Notes: generated from the sequence alone by a model not told the origin. DNA of 64,000 bases from Omphiscola glabra (GCA_964017045.1 OZ024809.1:31021354-31085353), one strand, 5' to 3'. Shown: positions 24,165-36,096, numbered from the stretch's first letter. Numbers and translations: made by a program.

Positions 24165-24440
24165 AAAAATGAAGTATGTATGTAATGATGTTTATAGTTC
24201 TAATATAATTTAGTTTTGAGAAATATTTACCTGTTATAATATATAAGCTTACCCTACCTTTTTTCGCGCCCCTGTACTACAATATTCATATATATATATA
24301 AGGACATGTAATTACGATTTTTAGAAAGACATTTTTTTTAATAGTTCAGGGGCGCCTATATAATATATAATATAACATATAAATATTTCTAAAAACTAAA
24401 TTATGTTAGAAACATAAACATCATTACATACATACTAATT
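24165..24440. mobile_element. AT-rich foldback element
   Basis: GTATGTATGTAATGATGTTTA near 24173 is answered by TAAACATCATTACATACATAC near 24413. Inward, AATTTAGTTTTGAGAAATATT mirrors AATATTTCTAAAAACTAAATT, and CGCCCCTGTACTA mirrors TAGTTCAGGGGCG. Nearly the whole 276 bp is self-complementary. There is no coding capacity. Confidence 0.75.
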
Positions 24441-25001
24441 GTTTAAAATAAGAAATTCTCATCAAACATTTCCTTAATAAACATTTCACGGATGCGGAAT
24501 ATAATTCTTTGTTTTCTTGCTTGTATGAATATACAACCATCCCAACCTGTGTCATGTATATGGGTAAACATTGGATTGCTAGGTGTATCGTAAAAATGCA
24601 CATCAGTACTATCCCGGTAATTTCGGGTCATATATTCTAGTATTTCACATAACGCTTTGTTTGTTTGTTTTTTTTTTTTTGTTGCCTTCTTGAAATTTCA
24701 TCCATACTAGTGTCTTGGAAGATAAATTTAAAACAACAACAACGCATTTAAAAAAATGACCTCTTGAACACCCACGAATTATTGGACTCGTCTTAACCAT
24801 TTACGAATTATTTAAGTAAATAAGAGAGAAAAAAAAACACGAATGGAATCTAAAGTATTTATAGAACTGCAGAGAGATCGGTAGTACTTAGAAATCATGT
24901 AGCCTATTTTATAAAATAAAATTTTAATGAATAATTCTAAAAAAAGATATATTGAACCAATAATAATATAATGTAAAGCTAATTTCTCCCCTGTTTTTGT
25001 A

Positions 25002-25178
25002 ATGACTACAATTTTGGAGGCTCGGAGTAGCCTTAAACTGAAACCGGTTCCCAAAAAACAGGAGCCAATTAATGGACCTGCTCTGGCCAGAGGGGCCTTG
25101 ACGTCACGCCCATTCTTTGATGAGTCGTCGCAACAGTCGCCGGATCCGGTTTGTCGACCGGCGCAACAACAGCGTCCG
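25002..25178 (+). CDS. Candidate first coding exon of gene B (cytoplasmic tail start)
   Basis: An ATG at 25002 opens 59 codons, MTTILEARSSLKLKPVPKKQ onward. The stretch is GC-richer than its neighbours and ends at CCG|GTAGGC in phase 0, which would join the phase-0 exon at 28789. Content is basic then Gln/Pro-rich (PAQQQRP), plausible for the cytoplasmic tail of a type II membrane protein. The donor is weak and the intron would be 3.6 kb, so this is a guess. The true start exon could lie anywhere between 16164 and 28788. Confidence 0.3.
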
Positions 25179-26863
25179 GTAGGCGGTAGCAGGAGAAAGT
25201 ACGGCACCTTCAGGCGAGGGGTCGTCTCAAAGTACATGATACTGGGACGAGGGGTCGTCTCAAAGTACATATTAAACATCTCAATAAGTAAAATAATAAT
25301 AATAATAAAAAAAATTGTATGCTGAAATATGGCGCACAGAGATTTATTTCTAAATGCTCAAATAATTTAATATAACCATAATGGAGTAAAAAAATAATTG
25401 TTAAGTTTAAAGGAAATTTGTCCCGTTTATACCATACAGATGCAAAAAATAACATATAAATAATTTAAATGAATAAGTACCTATATTTCATTGTGTTGGT
25501 CGTTCTGATTTAGTTTGTTTGTGTATGCATTATTTTAAGAGTGAAACTATAAATAAATATCTCCTAATTTTTGGTAAAAATTAAATCCCTTATTGTATAA
25601 GTATCTATATTATGATATTGATCATACAGCGGGACTAAATGTGAATTATTTAAAATTCACATCGCAATATATGAGCTAATCGAGGTTATCATACTCATAT
25701 AAGATGATACTCGTATAAGATGATACTCGTATGAGATGATACTCGTATCTGATGATACTCATATAATATGATACTAGTATAACATGATACTAATATGAGA
25801 TGATCCTCATAAAAGTCGATGCTCGTATAAGATTATACTCGTATAAGATGATACCATATAAGTCCATATTCCTATAAGATCATTCTCTTATAAGATCATT
25901 CTCGTATAAGATGATAGCATATAAGTTCATATTCCTATAAGATCCTTCTCGTATAAGATTATAATCATATAAGATGATATTGTATTTTGTTTCTATATCT
26001 GAGAGGTACTACTAGAATGCTCACCCTAAACACGTCATTTGTTTACATTTAAGGTGTACAGGCCGCCATGTTTGTGGGCGTGATTAACATATTGTGTTAA
26101 AACCGGATTAACTCTTCAATGAACAAGTGTGTGCGGGGGGGGGGGGGGGGGGGCAGGGGTGGAGCGGGCTGGGAGAGTTCGGTCCTGAATATCGTTTCTT
26201 GATTTGGAATTACTTTTCTTAAATAGTCAGCTCAGAGAGTAGTGAGTAGTTGGATTACATTCATTCCACCAGCTGGACCTATTTGTTACAGTGCTCAAAT
26301 TTCTCCTTGGAAAATAAACACTTCAATTTAGGGTTTAAAATATAAATACGTAAAAAGGTTAAACTATAAATATTTCATTTAATTTGAGTTATTTCCAATG
26401 AGATTTTGAGAAATACTTAAAAATTTAGCATTAACCCTTTGCAGTCCGGCTGTAAGGGACTCAACCGCATAAATAACTTTAAAAAAAAAGATTAAAAAAA
26501 ATAAACGTTGCTTTTCCTTGTAGGAAACATGTGCGTTGCACAACTAAGTGCTTTGGAAAATGTTCTGTGTTTAACAAGAGCCCCAATCTCAGGCAATAGA
26601 TGGTAAATAGGTGTTACCTAGATGTTAAATAGATTTTATATAGATGTTATATAGTCAAAGTCTCCTACAATGAAAGACAAGTCAGACGCGAGTAGGCCTC
26701 ACTGGGTCAAATCACTGGACCAAAGCTTGACTCACACATCAAACCCAAAGGAGTGGAACCAGGGATTCTCAGCCCGTGGAGAGACTAGTATTGAAACAAA
26801 GGTAGAAGTTATTTTATGTTATGCTTAAACAAAGGGAAACATTAGATAGAGTGAGGATTCTAA
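25179..26863. other. Intergenic or first-intron sequence
   Basis: Contains two copies of GAGGGGTCGTCTCAAAGTAC near 25214-25268, an irregular ~18 bp repeat (25690-25975) built on GATGATACTCGTATAA, and a run of 19 G at about 26135-26153. No exon is supported. Confidence 0.5.
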
Positions 26864-27330
26864 ACAGATAACTTAATGTTAAGTGAGGTTATAGCGTAGC
26901 GAGAAATAGGACATCAGATAACTTAATATTAAGTGAGGTTATAGCGTAGCGAGAAATAGGACAACAGATAACTTAATGTTAAGTGAGGTTATAGCGTAGC
27001 GAGAAATAGGACAACAGATAACTTAATGTTAAGTGAGGTTATAGCGTAGCGAGAAATAGGACATCAGATAACTTAATGTTAAGTGAGGTTATAGCGTAGC
27101 GAGAAATAGGACAACAGATAACTTAATGTTAAGTGAGGTTATAGCGTAGCGAGAAATAGGAGAACTGATAACTTAATGTTAAGTCAGGTTATAGCGTAGC
27201 GAGAAATAGGACAACAGATAACTTAATATTAAGTTAGGTTATAGCGTAGCGAGAAATAGGAGAACTGATAACTTAAGGTTAAGTCAGGTTATAGCGTGGC
27301 GAGAAATAGGACAACAGATAACTTAATGTC
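26864..27330. repeat. 50-bp minisatellite, GGTTATAGCGTAGCGAGAAA
   Basis: About nine copies, period 50 bp, each with AGATAACTTAATGTTAAGTG. Copies differ by one to three bases. Confidence 0.95.
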
Positions 27331-27370
27331 CGAACATTGGGACAACAGGGAGTTAAGAATGTTTAATTAA

Positions 27371-27625
27371 AGAAGGGAAGAATTGTAATTTGAAACTGTT
27401 GACAGAAAGGAAGAATTGTAATTTGAAACTGTTGACAGAAAGGAAGAATTGTAATTTGAAACTGTTGACAGAAAGGAAGAATTGTAATTTGAAACTGTTG
27501 ACAGAAAGGAAGAATTGTAATTTGAAACTGTTGACAGAAAGGAAGAATTGTAATTTGAAACTGTTGACAGAAAAGAAGAATTGTAATTTAATAATGTTTA
27601 TAGAATGGAAGAATGCAAATTAATA
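27371..27625. repeat. 33-bp minisatellite, AAACTGTTGACAGAAAGGAA
   Basis: Seven to eight copies. The 33 bp unit translates to LLTERKNCNLK in the open frame; no exon signals flank it. Confidence 0.93.
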
Positions 27626-27819
27626 CTGTTTAAGATTCTATAAGATACTTAAAGATACTTTACAGATACATTTTTGAATTCACGACATAAACGATGTAAA
27701 AATGACGTCATGTCGCTGCCTTGATTTTATTAAAGGAATTCAAAGATTTTTCTTAATTACTCTAATTGAAAACTACGTCACTGAAAAAAAGTACACCTAC
27801 AGCTATACCAGCGAAATAG

Positions 27820-28205
27820 TGGGCCACATTACTACTTTATATTGGGCTACATTACTACTTTATATTGGGCCACATTACTACTTTATATTGGGCTACATTA
27901 CTACTTTATATTGGGCCACATTACTACTTTATATTGGGCCACATTACTACTTTATATTGGGCCACATTACTACTTTATATTGGGCCACATTACTACTTTA
28001 TATTGGGCCACATTACTACTTTATATTGGGCCACATTACTACTTTATATTGGGCTACATTACTACTTTATATTGGGCCACATTACTACTTTATATTGGGC
28101 CACATTACTACTTTATATTGGGCCACATTACTACTTTATATTGGGCCACATTACTACTTTATATTGGGCCACATTACTACTTTATATTGGGCTACATTAC
28201 TACTT
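27820..28205. repeat. 23-bp minisatellite, ACATTACTACTTTATATTGG
   Basis: About seventeen near-perfect copies of a 23 bp unit (GGCCACATTACTACTTTATATTG with a GGCTACA variant). It changes at 28206 into a related family. Confidence 0.95.
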
Positions 28206-28745
28206 TATATTGGGCCACATTACTACGTAATAGTAGGCTACAATACTACGCCATAGTGGGCTACATTACTACGTAATAGTAGGCTACAATACTACGCCAT
28301 AGTGGGCCACATTACTACGTAATAGTAGGCTACAATACTACGCCATAGTGGGCTACATTACTACGTAATAGATTGCTACATTACTACGTTATATTGGGTT
28401 ACATTACTACGTAATAGATTGCTACATTACTACGTTATATGGGGCTACATTACTACGTAATAGATTGCTACATTACTACGTAATATTGGGTTACATTATT
28501 ACGTTATATGGGGCTACATTACTACGTTATATGGGGCTACATTACTACGTAATAGATTGCTACATTACTACGTAATATTGGGCTACATTACTACGTTAAA
28601 GAGGGCTACATTACTACGTAATAGATTGCTACATTACTACGTAATATTGGGTTACATTACTACGTTAAAGAGGGCTACATTACTACGTAATAGATTGCTA
28701 CATTACTACGTAATAGATTGCTACATTTCTACGTAATATCGGGCT
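28206..28745. repeat. 22-23-bp repeat, CTACATTACTACGTAATAG family
   Basis: A diverged continuation of the previous array with TTTATATTG replaced by GTAATAGT, GTTATATG or GTTAAAGA. Most copies include the palindrome TACGTA. It stops about 40 bp before the exon at 28789. Confidence 0.9.
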
Positions 28746-28788
28746 ACGTTACTATATTTTATTGTTTTCATCTTGACCATTTTCTCAG

Positions 28789-29065
28789 CCGAAGTCACTC
28801 AAGGAAAGAAAAGGAATTCTGACTCGTCGGCTGCACCACCGGAAGTCAAAGAATGGCCAAAACGCCAACGGAAAGAGCTACAACGCCATGTTGTACAGGG
28901 GCCACTACTCTGACACATCGAGCCTGACAAGTCGCTTGACCACGTCCTCCGAGAGGCGGGAGAGAAAGCGGTGCCGGACCATAGGGCTCTTCCTCGTCTT
29001 TCTCATCATCGCTTTCATCATCGCGGCCCTCATAGGGTGGCTCTTTTATTATTTATTGATGCGAG
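28789..29065 (+). CDS. Gene B exon: cytoplasmic tail and transmembrane helix
   Basis: 277 bp exon, acceptor ACCATTTTCTCAG, donor CGAG|GTACGT, phase 0 in and 1 out. It encodes 92 residues. The basic start is PKSLKERKGILTRRLHHRK, a Tyr/Ser/Thr-rich segment follows (about residues 31-52), then a basic cluster RRERKRCR. A hydrophobic helix at about residues 65-89 (IGLFLVFLIIAFIIAALIGW) precedes MRG. Positive charge before the helix and SEA modules after it indicate type II topology, N-terminus inside. The single Cys next to the helix could be palmitoylated (inference). Upstream phase 0 means at least one more 5' coding exon exists. Confidence 0.88.
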
Positions 29066-29067
29066 GT

Positions 29068-29580
29068 ACGTCGACTACAGTACAAACATACAATACAAAC
29101 TAACTTACAGTACAAACATACAATACAAACATATGATACAAACATAAAATACAAAAATATGATATAAGCATACAATCCAAACATACAATACAAACATACA
29201 GTACAAAAATACAATACAAACTTACATTACAAATACGCAATACAAACTTACAGTAAAAATATACAATGCAAACATATGATACAAACATACAATACAAACA
29301 TACAGTGCAAACATACATTACAAACATACAGTACAAAGTATACAATGCAAACATATGATACAAACATACAATACAAACACATGACACAAACATACAATCC
29401 AAACATACAATACAAACATACAATACAAACTTACAGTACAAATACGCAATACAAACTTACAATAAAAATATACAATGCAAACAAATGATACAAACATACA
29501 ATACAAACACATGATACAAACATACAATCCAAGCATACAGTACAAATACACAATACAAACTTACAGTACAAACATACAAA
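29068..29580. repeat. ACAGTACAAACATACAATAC repeat
   Basis: Ten- to eleven-base words (ACATACAATACAA) repeat through about 510 bp, beginning within ten bases of the donor at 29066. Confidence 0.88.
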
Positions 29581-29659
29581 AAAATATGGGGGTAGTTTCA
29601 GACAGTATCGTTCAGAGCATTGTATTATTCTTGAAACCCTAAATCATTGTTACACAAAT

Positions 29660-30585
29660 CGTAACATTAAAAGTTTAGTCGAATCGATGCATTAAAAGTT
29701 TAGTCGAATCGATGCATTAAAAGTTTAGTCGAATCGATACATCAAAAGTTTAGTCGAATCGATACATTAAAAGTTTAGTCGAATCGATGCATAAAAAGTT
29801 TAGTCGAATCGATACATTAAAAGTTTAGTCGAATCGATACATTAAAAGTTTAGTCGAATCGATGCATAAAAAGTTTAGTCGAATCGATACATTAAAAGTT
29901 TAGTCGAATCGATGCATAAAAAGTTTAGTCGAATCGATACATTAAAAGTTTAGTCGAATCGATACATTAAAAGTTTAGTCGAATCGATACATTAAAAGTT
30001 TAGTCGAATCGATACATTAAAAGTTTAGTCGAATCGATGCATCAAAAGTTTAGTCGAATCGATACATTAAAAGTTTAGTCGAATCGATGCATAAAAAGTT
30101 TAGTCGAATCGATACATTAAAAGTTTAGTCGAATCGATACATTAAAAGTTTGGTCGAATCGATGCATAAAAAGTTTAGTCGAATCGATACATTAAAAGTT
30201 TAGTCGAATCGATACATTAAAAGTTTAGTCGAATCGATACATTAAAAGTTTAGTCGAATCGATACATTAAAAGTTTAGTCGAATCGATACATTAAAAGTT
30301 TAGTCGAATCGATACATTAAAAGTTTAGTCGAATCGATACATTAAAAGTTTAGTCGAATCGATACATTAAAAGTTTAGTCGAATCGATACATTAAAAGTT
30401 TAGTCGAATCGATACATTAAAAGTTTAGTCGAATCGATACATTAAAAGTTTAGTCGAATCGATACATTAAAAGTTTAGTCGAATCGATACATTAAAAGTT
30501 TAGTCGAATCGATACATTAAAAGTTTAGTCGAATCGATACATTAACAGTTTCGTCAAATCGATACATTAAACGTATAATTGACTT
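29660..30585. repeat. 25-bp minisatellite, AAAAGTTTAGTCGAATCGAT
   Basis: About 37 copies with period 25 bp. The right half (from about 30185) is almost perfectly homogeneous; the left half carries GATGCAT/ATAAAAAG variants. Confidence 0.96.
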
Positions 30586-30780
30586 TTGACAGGACTGATT
30601 GCTAACAATAAAATGTAAACAAATTAAAATGATCACGTGATGCTACTGTGGAAAAAATTGGAACGTTTTAAACATCAAAACAAACTTGAAAAAACCCATC
30701 TTAATCCCCGTTATTTAGTATATAAATAAAACATTAAAGCAGGATTCTTGATTAATCAAGTTATCCTATATCTTGCAATA

Positions 30781-32035
30781 ATTGAATCATAATGAAACTA
30801 TCGATCTATTGAATCATAATGAAACTATCGATCTATTGAATCATAATGAAACTATCGATCTATTGAAGCATAATGAAACTATCGATCTATTGAATCATAA
30901 TGAAACTATCGATCTATTGAAGCATAATGAAACTATTGATCTATTGAAGCATAATGAAACTATCGATCTATTGAATCATAATGAAACTATCGATCTATTG
31001 AAGCATAATGAAACTATCGATCAATTGAAACATAATGAAACAATCAATTGAAACATAATGAAGGAATCAATTGAAACATAATGAAACTATCGATCTATTG
31101 AAGCATAATGAAACTATCGATCTATTGAATCATAATGAAACTATCGATCTATTGAATCATAATGAAACTATCGATCTATTGAAGCATAATGAAACTATCG
31201 ATCTATTGAATCATAATGAAACTATCGATCTATTGAAGCATAATGAAACTATCGATCTATTGAATCATAATGAAACTATCGATCTATTGAAGCATAATGA
31301 AACTATCGATCAATTAAAACATAATGAAACAATCAATTGAAACATAATGAAGGAATCAATTGAAATATAATGAATCTATCGATCTTTTGAACCATAATAA
31401 AACTATCGATCTATTGAATCATAATGAAACTATCGATCTATTGAAGCATAATGAAACTATCGATCTATTGAATCATAATGAAACTATCGATCTATTGAAG
31501 CATAATGAAACTATCGATCTATTGAATCATAATGAAACTATCGATCTATTGAATCATAATGAAACTATCGATCTATTGAAGCATAATGAAACTATCGATC
31601 TATTGAAGTATAATGAAACTATCGATCTATTGAATCATAATGAAACTATCGATCTATTGAATCATAATGAAACTATCGATCTATTGAAGCATAATGAAAC
31701 TATCGATCTATTGAATCATAATGAAACTATCGATCTATTGAAGCATAATGAAACTATCGATCTATTGAATCATAATGAAACTATCGATCTATTGAAGCAT
31801 AATGAAACTATCGATCTATTGAAGCATAATGAAACTATCGATCTATTGAATCATAATGAAACTATCGATCTATTGAAGCATAATGAAACTATCGATCAAT
31901 TGAAACATAATGAAACAATCAATTGAAACATAATGAAGGAATCAATTGAAACATAATGAAACTATCGATCTATTGAAGCATAATGAAACTATCGATCAAT
32001 TGAAACACAATGAAACTATCGATCTTATAATGTTC
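30781..32035. repeat. 27-bp minisatellite with 289-bp higher-order blocks
   Basis: The unit reads NHNETIDLL in the open frame (AATGAAACTATCGATCTATT core). The array is divided by repeated breaks, AATCAATTGAAACATAATG, and the first blocks begin 289 bp apart (30782, 31071, 31360). Units alternate TTGAATC and TTGAAGC. It stops about 20 bp before the acceptor of the mini-exon at 32054. Confidence 0.95.
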
Positions 32036-32053
32036 TGGTTTTTTCCCCTTTAG

Positions 32054-32074
32054 ATCGACCCCGAGCTGAATCAT
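32054..32074 (+). CDS. Gene B 21-bp mini-exon (juxtamembrane)
   Basis: A short exon between acceptor TTTTTTCCCCTTTAG and donor ATCAT|GTAAGT. With the G from 29065 it reads DRPRAES plus one base, keeping phase 1 to the exon at 33179. It links the transmembrane helix to the first SEA module. Skipping it would keep the frame, since 21 is a multiple of three, so it may be alternatively spliced (inference). Support comes from both splice sites and phase. Confidence 0.68.
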
Positions 32075-32127
32075 GTAAGTCTATGCCCTACATTTCTCTT
32101 ATCTTAGGACTAAATTCTTACACATTC

Positions 32128-32335
32128 ATATGGAGATGATTATGTTGAATATGGAGATGATTATGTTGAATATGCAGATGATTATGTGGAATATGGAGAT
32201 GATTATGTTGAATATGGAGATGATTATGTTGAATATGGATATGATTATGTTGAATATGGAGATGATTATGTTGAATATGGAGATATTATGTTGAATATGG
32301 AGATGATTATGTTGAATATGGAGATGAGGTTGTGA
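32128..32335. repeat. 21-bp minisatellite, ATGGAGATGATTATGTTGAAT
   Basis: About ten copies starting about 50 bp after the mini-exon donor. Confidence 0.93.
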
Positions 32336-32616
32336 AACAAAAGAACATGGTACTAATTATTCTCAGCAGCTCAACATTTTTTGGTGCATATAGTTCAATT
32401 TCTGGTACAGGATTCTAAGCGGCAGTTACATAGCAAAATGACATAGTATCTTTATTAGCTTAAATCTGTATGGCTATTATTGCTAAAAGCTTATCATATT
32501 TCATGATATCATGCTATGGCTAGCAACTGGAAGTATGGTGAAAAAAATATTTCTCTATGCGTTCACGTTCAAACATTTTTCTCTCATTCTGAAATTGGTC
32601 AGCACAATGTACGGCA

Positions 32617-32915
32617 GGGTTGTGTGTGCCATATGGCAGGGTTGCGTGTGCCATACGGCAGGGTTGTGTGTGCCATACGGCAGGGTTGTGTGTGCCATAT
32701 GGCAGGGTTGTGTGTGCCATATCGCAGGGTTGTGTGTGCCATATGGCAGGGTTGCGTTTGCCATATGGCAGGGTTGTCTGTGCCATTTGGCAGGGTTGTG
32801 TGTGACAAGTGACAGGACAGGTGTGTGCCATATGGCAGGGTTATTTGTGCCATATGACAGGGTTGTGTGTGCCATATGACAGGACAGGTGTGTGCCATAC
32901 GGCAGGGTTGTGTGT
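32617..32915. repeat. 22-bp minisatellite, TGTGTGCCATATGGCAGGGT
   Basis: About thirteen copies. Each contains the near-palindrome GCCATATGGC or its GCCATACGGC variant. Six overlapping frames remain open across it. Confidence 0.93.
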
Positions 32916-33178
32916 GATCTCTTGCGTGAGACGAATGCACCAGCCACACCTGACAATAACGCACACCAGGTCTCTTGATGGACTATTCTAAATTCAACAT
33001 TTTTAAAAGTTTTGCCGATTTAATATTTGAGGAAGGAGGAAGAGATCGAGAGTATTTAAAAAAATATTTTTTCTAGTTTTTGAGATGCTAAAGTCCACCA
33101 AGTTCAAATTGAAAAAAAAAAGTAATTAAAAATCGCACTGAGTCGTAATGAAAACCTAAAATTAACGGATATTTTCAG

Positions 33179-33306
33179 TGACTGGCGGGAAAAGAGTTTT
33201 ATCGGCTGACGTGTCCCTGAGGATCCTCAATGAGACTTACCACGCACGAATGGCCAACAGGAGCTCAGATGAATTCAGGAGAATTTCCAGGACGCTGTGT
33301 CAAGAG
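33179..33306 (+). CDS. Gene B exon: SEA1, part a
   Basis: 128 bp exon, acceptor GGATATTTTCAG, donor CAAGAG|GTAAGA, phase 1 in and 0 out. It encodes L then TGGKRVLSADVSLRILNETY and continues through MANRSSDEFRRIS to TLCQE. The pattern (beta strand, N-glycosylation sequons NET and NRS, helix, Cys three residues before the end) matches the first strand and helix of SEA domains and the other 'a' exons of this gene. Confidence 0.88.
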
Positions 33307-33307
33307 G

Positions 33308-33395
33308 TAAGAGAGAGAGAAGAAGAAGAAGAAGAAGAGAGAGAGAAGAGGAAAAAGATGATGAAGAAGAATGAGAGAGAGTGAGAGAGAAATAA
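33308..33395. repeat. GA/GAAGAA purine tract at a splice donor
   Basis: Purine-only tract that starts at the donor itself (GTAAGAGAGAGAGAAGAAG). Confidence 0.85.
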
Positions 33396-34554
33396 TGAAT
33401 GGAGGAACGGATGGTTCGGTTGATCATTTTCTCTTGGTGAATCCAATGTGCAGCAGACTGGTCACAATTCGGTTTTCTAACCAGTTATGTTCAATGTTAA
33501 AGTCATGTAATGAAATGATACGTTAAATTAGTAAATAAATAGATAAATATATATTTATGAAACTCAAATCGCAGATAATGGGAAAACCCTGAAAAAAAAG
33601 ACAAAACGAAACAAGGGCCGTGTCGGCGAAAAGTCGCCTTCAGCGAACAAAAACAAGTCAAAATAATAAACATTCAAAAGAAGAAATCTGTATTCTGCTG
33701 GATTGAGGAATTCGTCAAGTTCCCACAACACGTTGTAATACGTCGTACTATTCTTAATATCACTGAATAAACTTAAACCCTTTTCATAATAATTATAACT
33801 TAAATAATTAATTATAAATACTGCAACTTCAATAGACACATGCATACAGCGCAGCTCGCTATCAGACATAAAAGAAACACATCTTACTTCCACAGAGTTC
33901 CACTCACGTCTGCCACACGACTAAAACTTACGTCACAATACAGTCTAGACAAATACGTCACAATTAGTATCAAAATACGTCACTCAGTCAAGCGCGGGAA
34001 GAGCGTTCATTAACGAATTAAAACTCTCTAACACACACCGCCTTAATCAACATGACATTCTCTCGCAACAATAACTAACGAACTCACATACTCGACAATG
34101 TTGTGTAGAGTTCGAGAGAAAAAGGTGAATTGAAGGTGTTTTTTTTTTATACCATGGCAATGAAGTTACCTTTATACTTAACATAATAATAAACAAAAAG
34201 AATATAAACCAAACCCTAAACATATAAAAAAAACTATACCATAACCAAAACACGGAAACACCAACTACTTAGGACAAAAAGTTATTTCAATCTGATGTGG
34301 ATAAGACAAAGTCAAACCAAATTCGTTGTCTGTCAAGTCACATGGTATAAATTGTATTAAGTACAATAGAGTGTGACCAAGAGTGCAGTGAACCGTTACA
34401 ACAACCAGGTGAACGTGTGTTCCTGGCCTAGCACCTGCCTACCATAAACAATCCGGTCAGCTCTGGTCGAGTCGGATCTGAATCGACATTTTTTGTTTTG
34501 TCATTGACCTTAGACTGGACCGGATCGACGTGTAAGCAAAGTAAGCGGTAGCTG
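33396..34554. other. Gene B intron, unassigned
   Basis: AT-rich. Open frames on the minus strand up to 109 codons have no recognisable domain. Confidence 0.5.
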
Positions 34555-34680
34555 ACGGTATCACCATCTGACGGGGCCTCACCATCTGACGGGGCCTCAC
34601 AATCTGCGTGGGCCTCACAATCTGCTTGGGTCTCACAATCTGACTGGGTCTCACAATCTTCCGGGGTCTCACAAAATTAT
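34555..34680. repeat. 18-bp repeat, TCTCACAATCTGACTGGG
   Basis: About seven imperfect copies. Confidence 0.85.
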
Positions 34681-34724
34681 GCATATTTTAGCATAATTTG
34701 AATGGTTGTCTCAACGTTTTAACA

Positions 34725-34798
34725 CAATCATCAGCACACAATCATCAACACACAATCATCAACACACAATCATCAACACTCAGTCATCAACAATGTGT
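34725..34798. repeat. CACACAATCATCAA repeat
   Basis: Five short copies of about 14-15 bp. Confidence 0.85.
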
Positions 34799-34864
34799 TA
34801 GGGTTAGGATCAGATAGATATACTTTGTATAGCTTAGGGTCACTGTAATTTTATTCTTGTTTAA

Positions 34865-35145
34865 AGCCTCTGGACATTGTATTGCTTAAGGCCTCTGGAA
34901 GTTATATGGCGTAGGGCCTTTGGGCGTTAAATGGCCAAGAACCTCTGGACTTTGTGCAGCGTAGGGCCGCTGGCGTAATTTGGCTTAGGGCGTCTGGACT
35001 TTGTATGGCTTAGGGCATCTGGACTTGTATGGCTTAGGGCGTCTCGACTTTGTATGCTTTAGGGCATCTGGACTTGAATGACTTAGGGCGTCTCGACTTT
35101 GAATGGCTTATGGCCTCTTGGACTTTACATGACTTAGGCCTCAGC
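34865..35145. repeat. ~26-bp degenerate repeat, GGCTTAGGGCATCTGGACTT
   Basis: About eleven imperfect copies with GGCCTCTGG/GGCGTCTCG variants. Confidence 0.85.
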
Positions 35146-35397
35146 AAGTCCGACCCTGACCACAGGACAACCCACTAATTGAATCACAAGTTCAGAGTGG
35201 AAGGGAGGGTTGGGGGCTGTTCCCCTATTTATTCTACGTATACTCAGACATTGAAAGGGTCATAGGGCTCGTGAACACTTCATGATAAATACAACACAGT
35301 ATAAGTATTTATTAAAATATAAAACATTCTAAAAATAGATTAATGTATGGTCTCGCAGTATCTTTATAAGGTATGAAACTTCTACGTTGAACAAGTC

Positions 35398-35413
35398 ATA
35401 TATATATATATAT

Positions 35414-35460
<47 letters not shown>

Positions 35461-35463
35461 AAG
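35398..35463. repeat. (TA)n(GA)n compound microsatellite
   Basis: A short TA run joined to about 24 GA units. Confidence 0.92.
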
Positions 35464-35532
35464 AGAACCAGCGGCAACGGTTTTCAAGGGTATGAGAATC
35501 ACTGTTGTTAGTATGGACGCTGTTTGGGTCCG

Positions 35533-35965
35533 AGAGTTGTGTCATAAGTTGTGTCATGAGTTGTGTCATGAGTTGTGTCATGAGTTGTGTCATAAGTTGT
35601 GTCATGAGTTGTGTCATGAGTTGTGTCATGAGTTGTGTCATGAGTTGTGTCATGAGTTGTGTCATGAGTTGTGTCATGAGTTGTGTCATGAGTTGTGTCA
35701 TGAGTTGTGTCATGAGTTGTGTCTTGAGTTGTGTCATGAGTTGTGTCATGAGTTGTGTCATGAGTTGTGTCATGAGTTGTGTCATGAGTTGTGTCATGAG
35801 TTGTGTCATGAGTTGTGTCATGAGTTGTGTCATGAGTTGTGTCATGAGTTGTGTCATGAGTTGTGTCATGAGTTGTGTCATGAGTTGTGTCATGAGTTGT
35901 GTCATGAGTTGTGTCATGAGTTGTGTCATGAGTTGTGTCATGAGTTGTGTCATGAGTTGTGTTAT
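35533..35965. repeat. 12-bp minisatellite, GTTGTGTCATGA
   Basis: About 36 copies, nearly perfect, with single TCATAA and TCTTGA variants. Frames stay open on both strands (ELCH, VMSC, MTQL, DTTH repeats) simply because no unit contains a stop in those frames. Near-zero divergence implies recent expansion. Confidence 0.96.
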
Positions 35966-36035
35966 TGCTGTGTCTGAAGATCATTGGATGACAGGAAAAT
36001 AAGAATAAACAAGTGCACAGATATAAGTCGGGAGA

Positions 36036-36096
36036 TAGAGAGAGTGGATGAGAGAGAGAGAGAGAGTGGATGAGAGAGAGAGAGAGAGAGAGAGTG

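Noticed and set aside
24812..25279. 155-codon minus-strand frame
   Set aside because: Low-complexity ends, no domain, and the plus strand of the same GC-rich stretch gives a more plausible coding segment.
26135..26153. Run of 19 G as a regulatory G-quadruplex
   Set aside because: A homopolymer without flanking promoter features; likely a mutable microsatellite, noted only in the region entry.
30782..31926. Three frames of NHNETIDLL repeats with Met starts
   Set aside because: Tandem 27 bp repeat broken by stops at each block end. It sits between two gene B exons of the same strand.
29068..34798. Regularly spaced repeats considered as a CRISPR array
   Set aside because: The units are contiguous tandem copies without unique spacers, in a eukaryotic intron.
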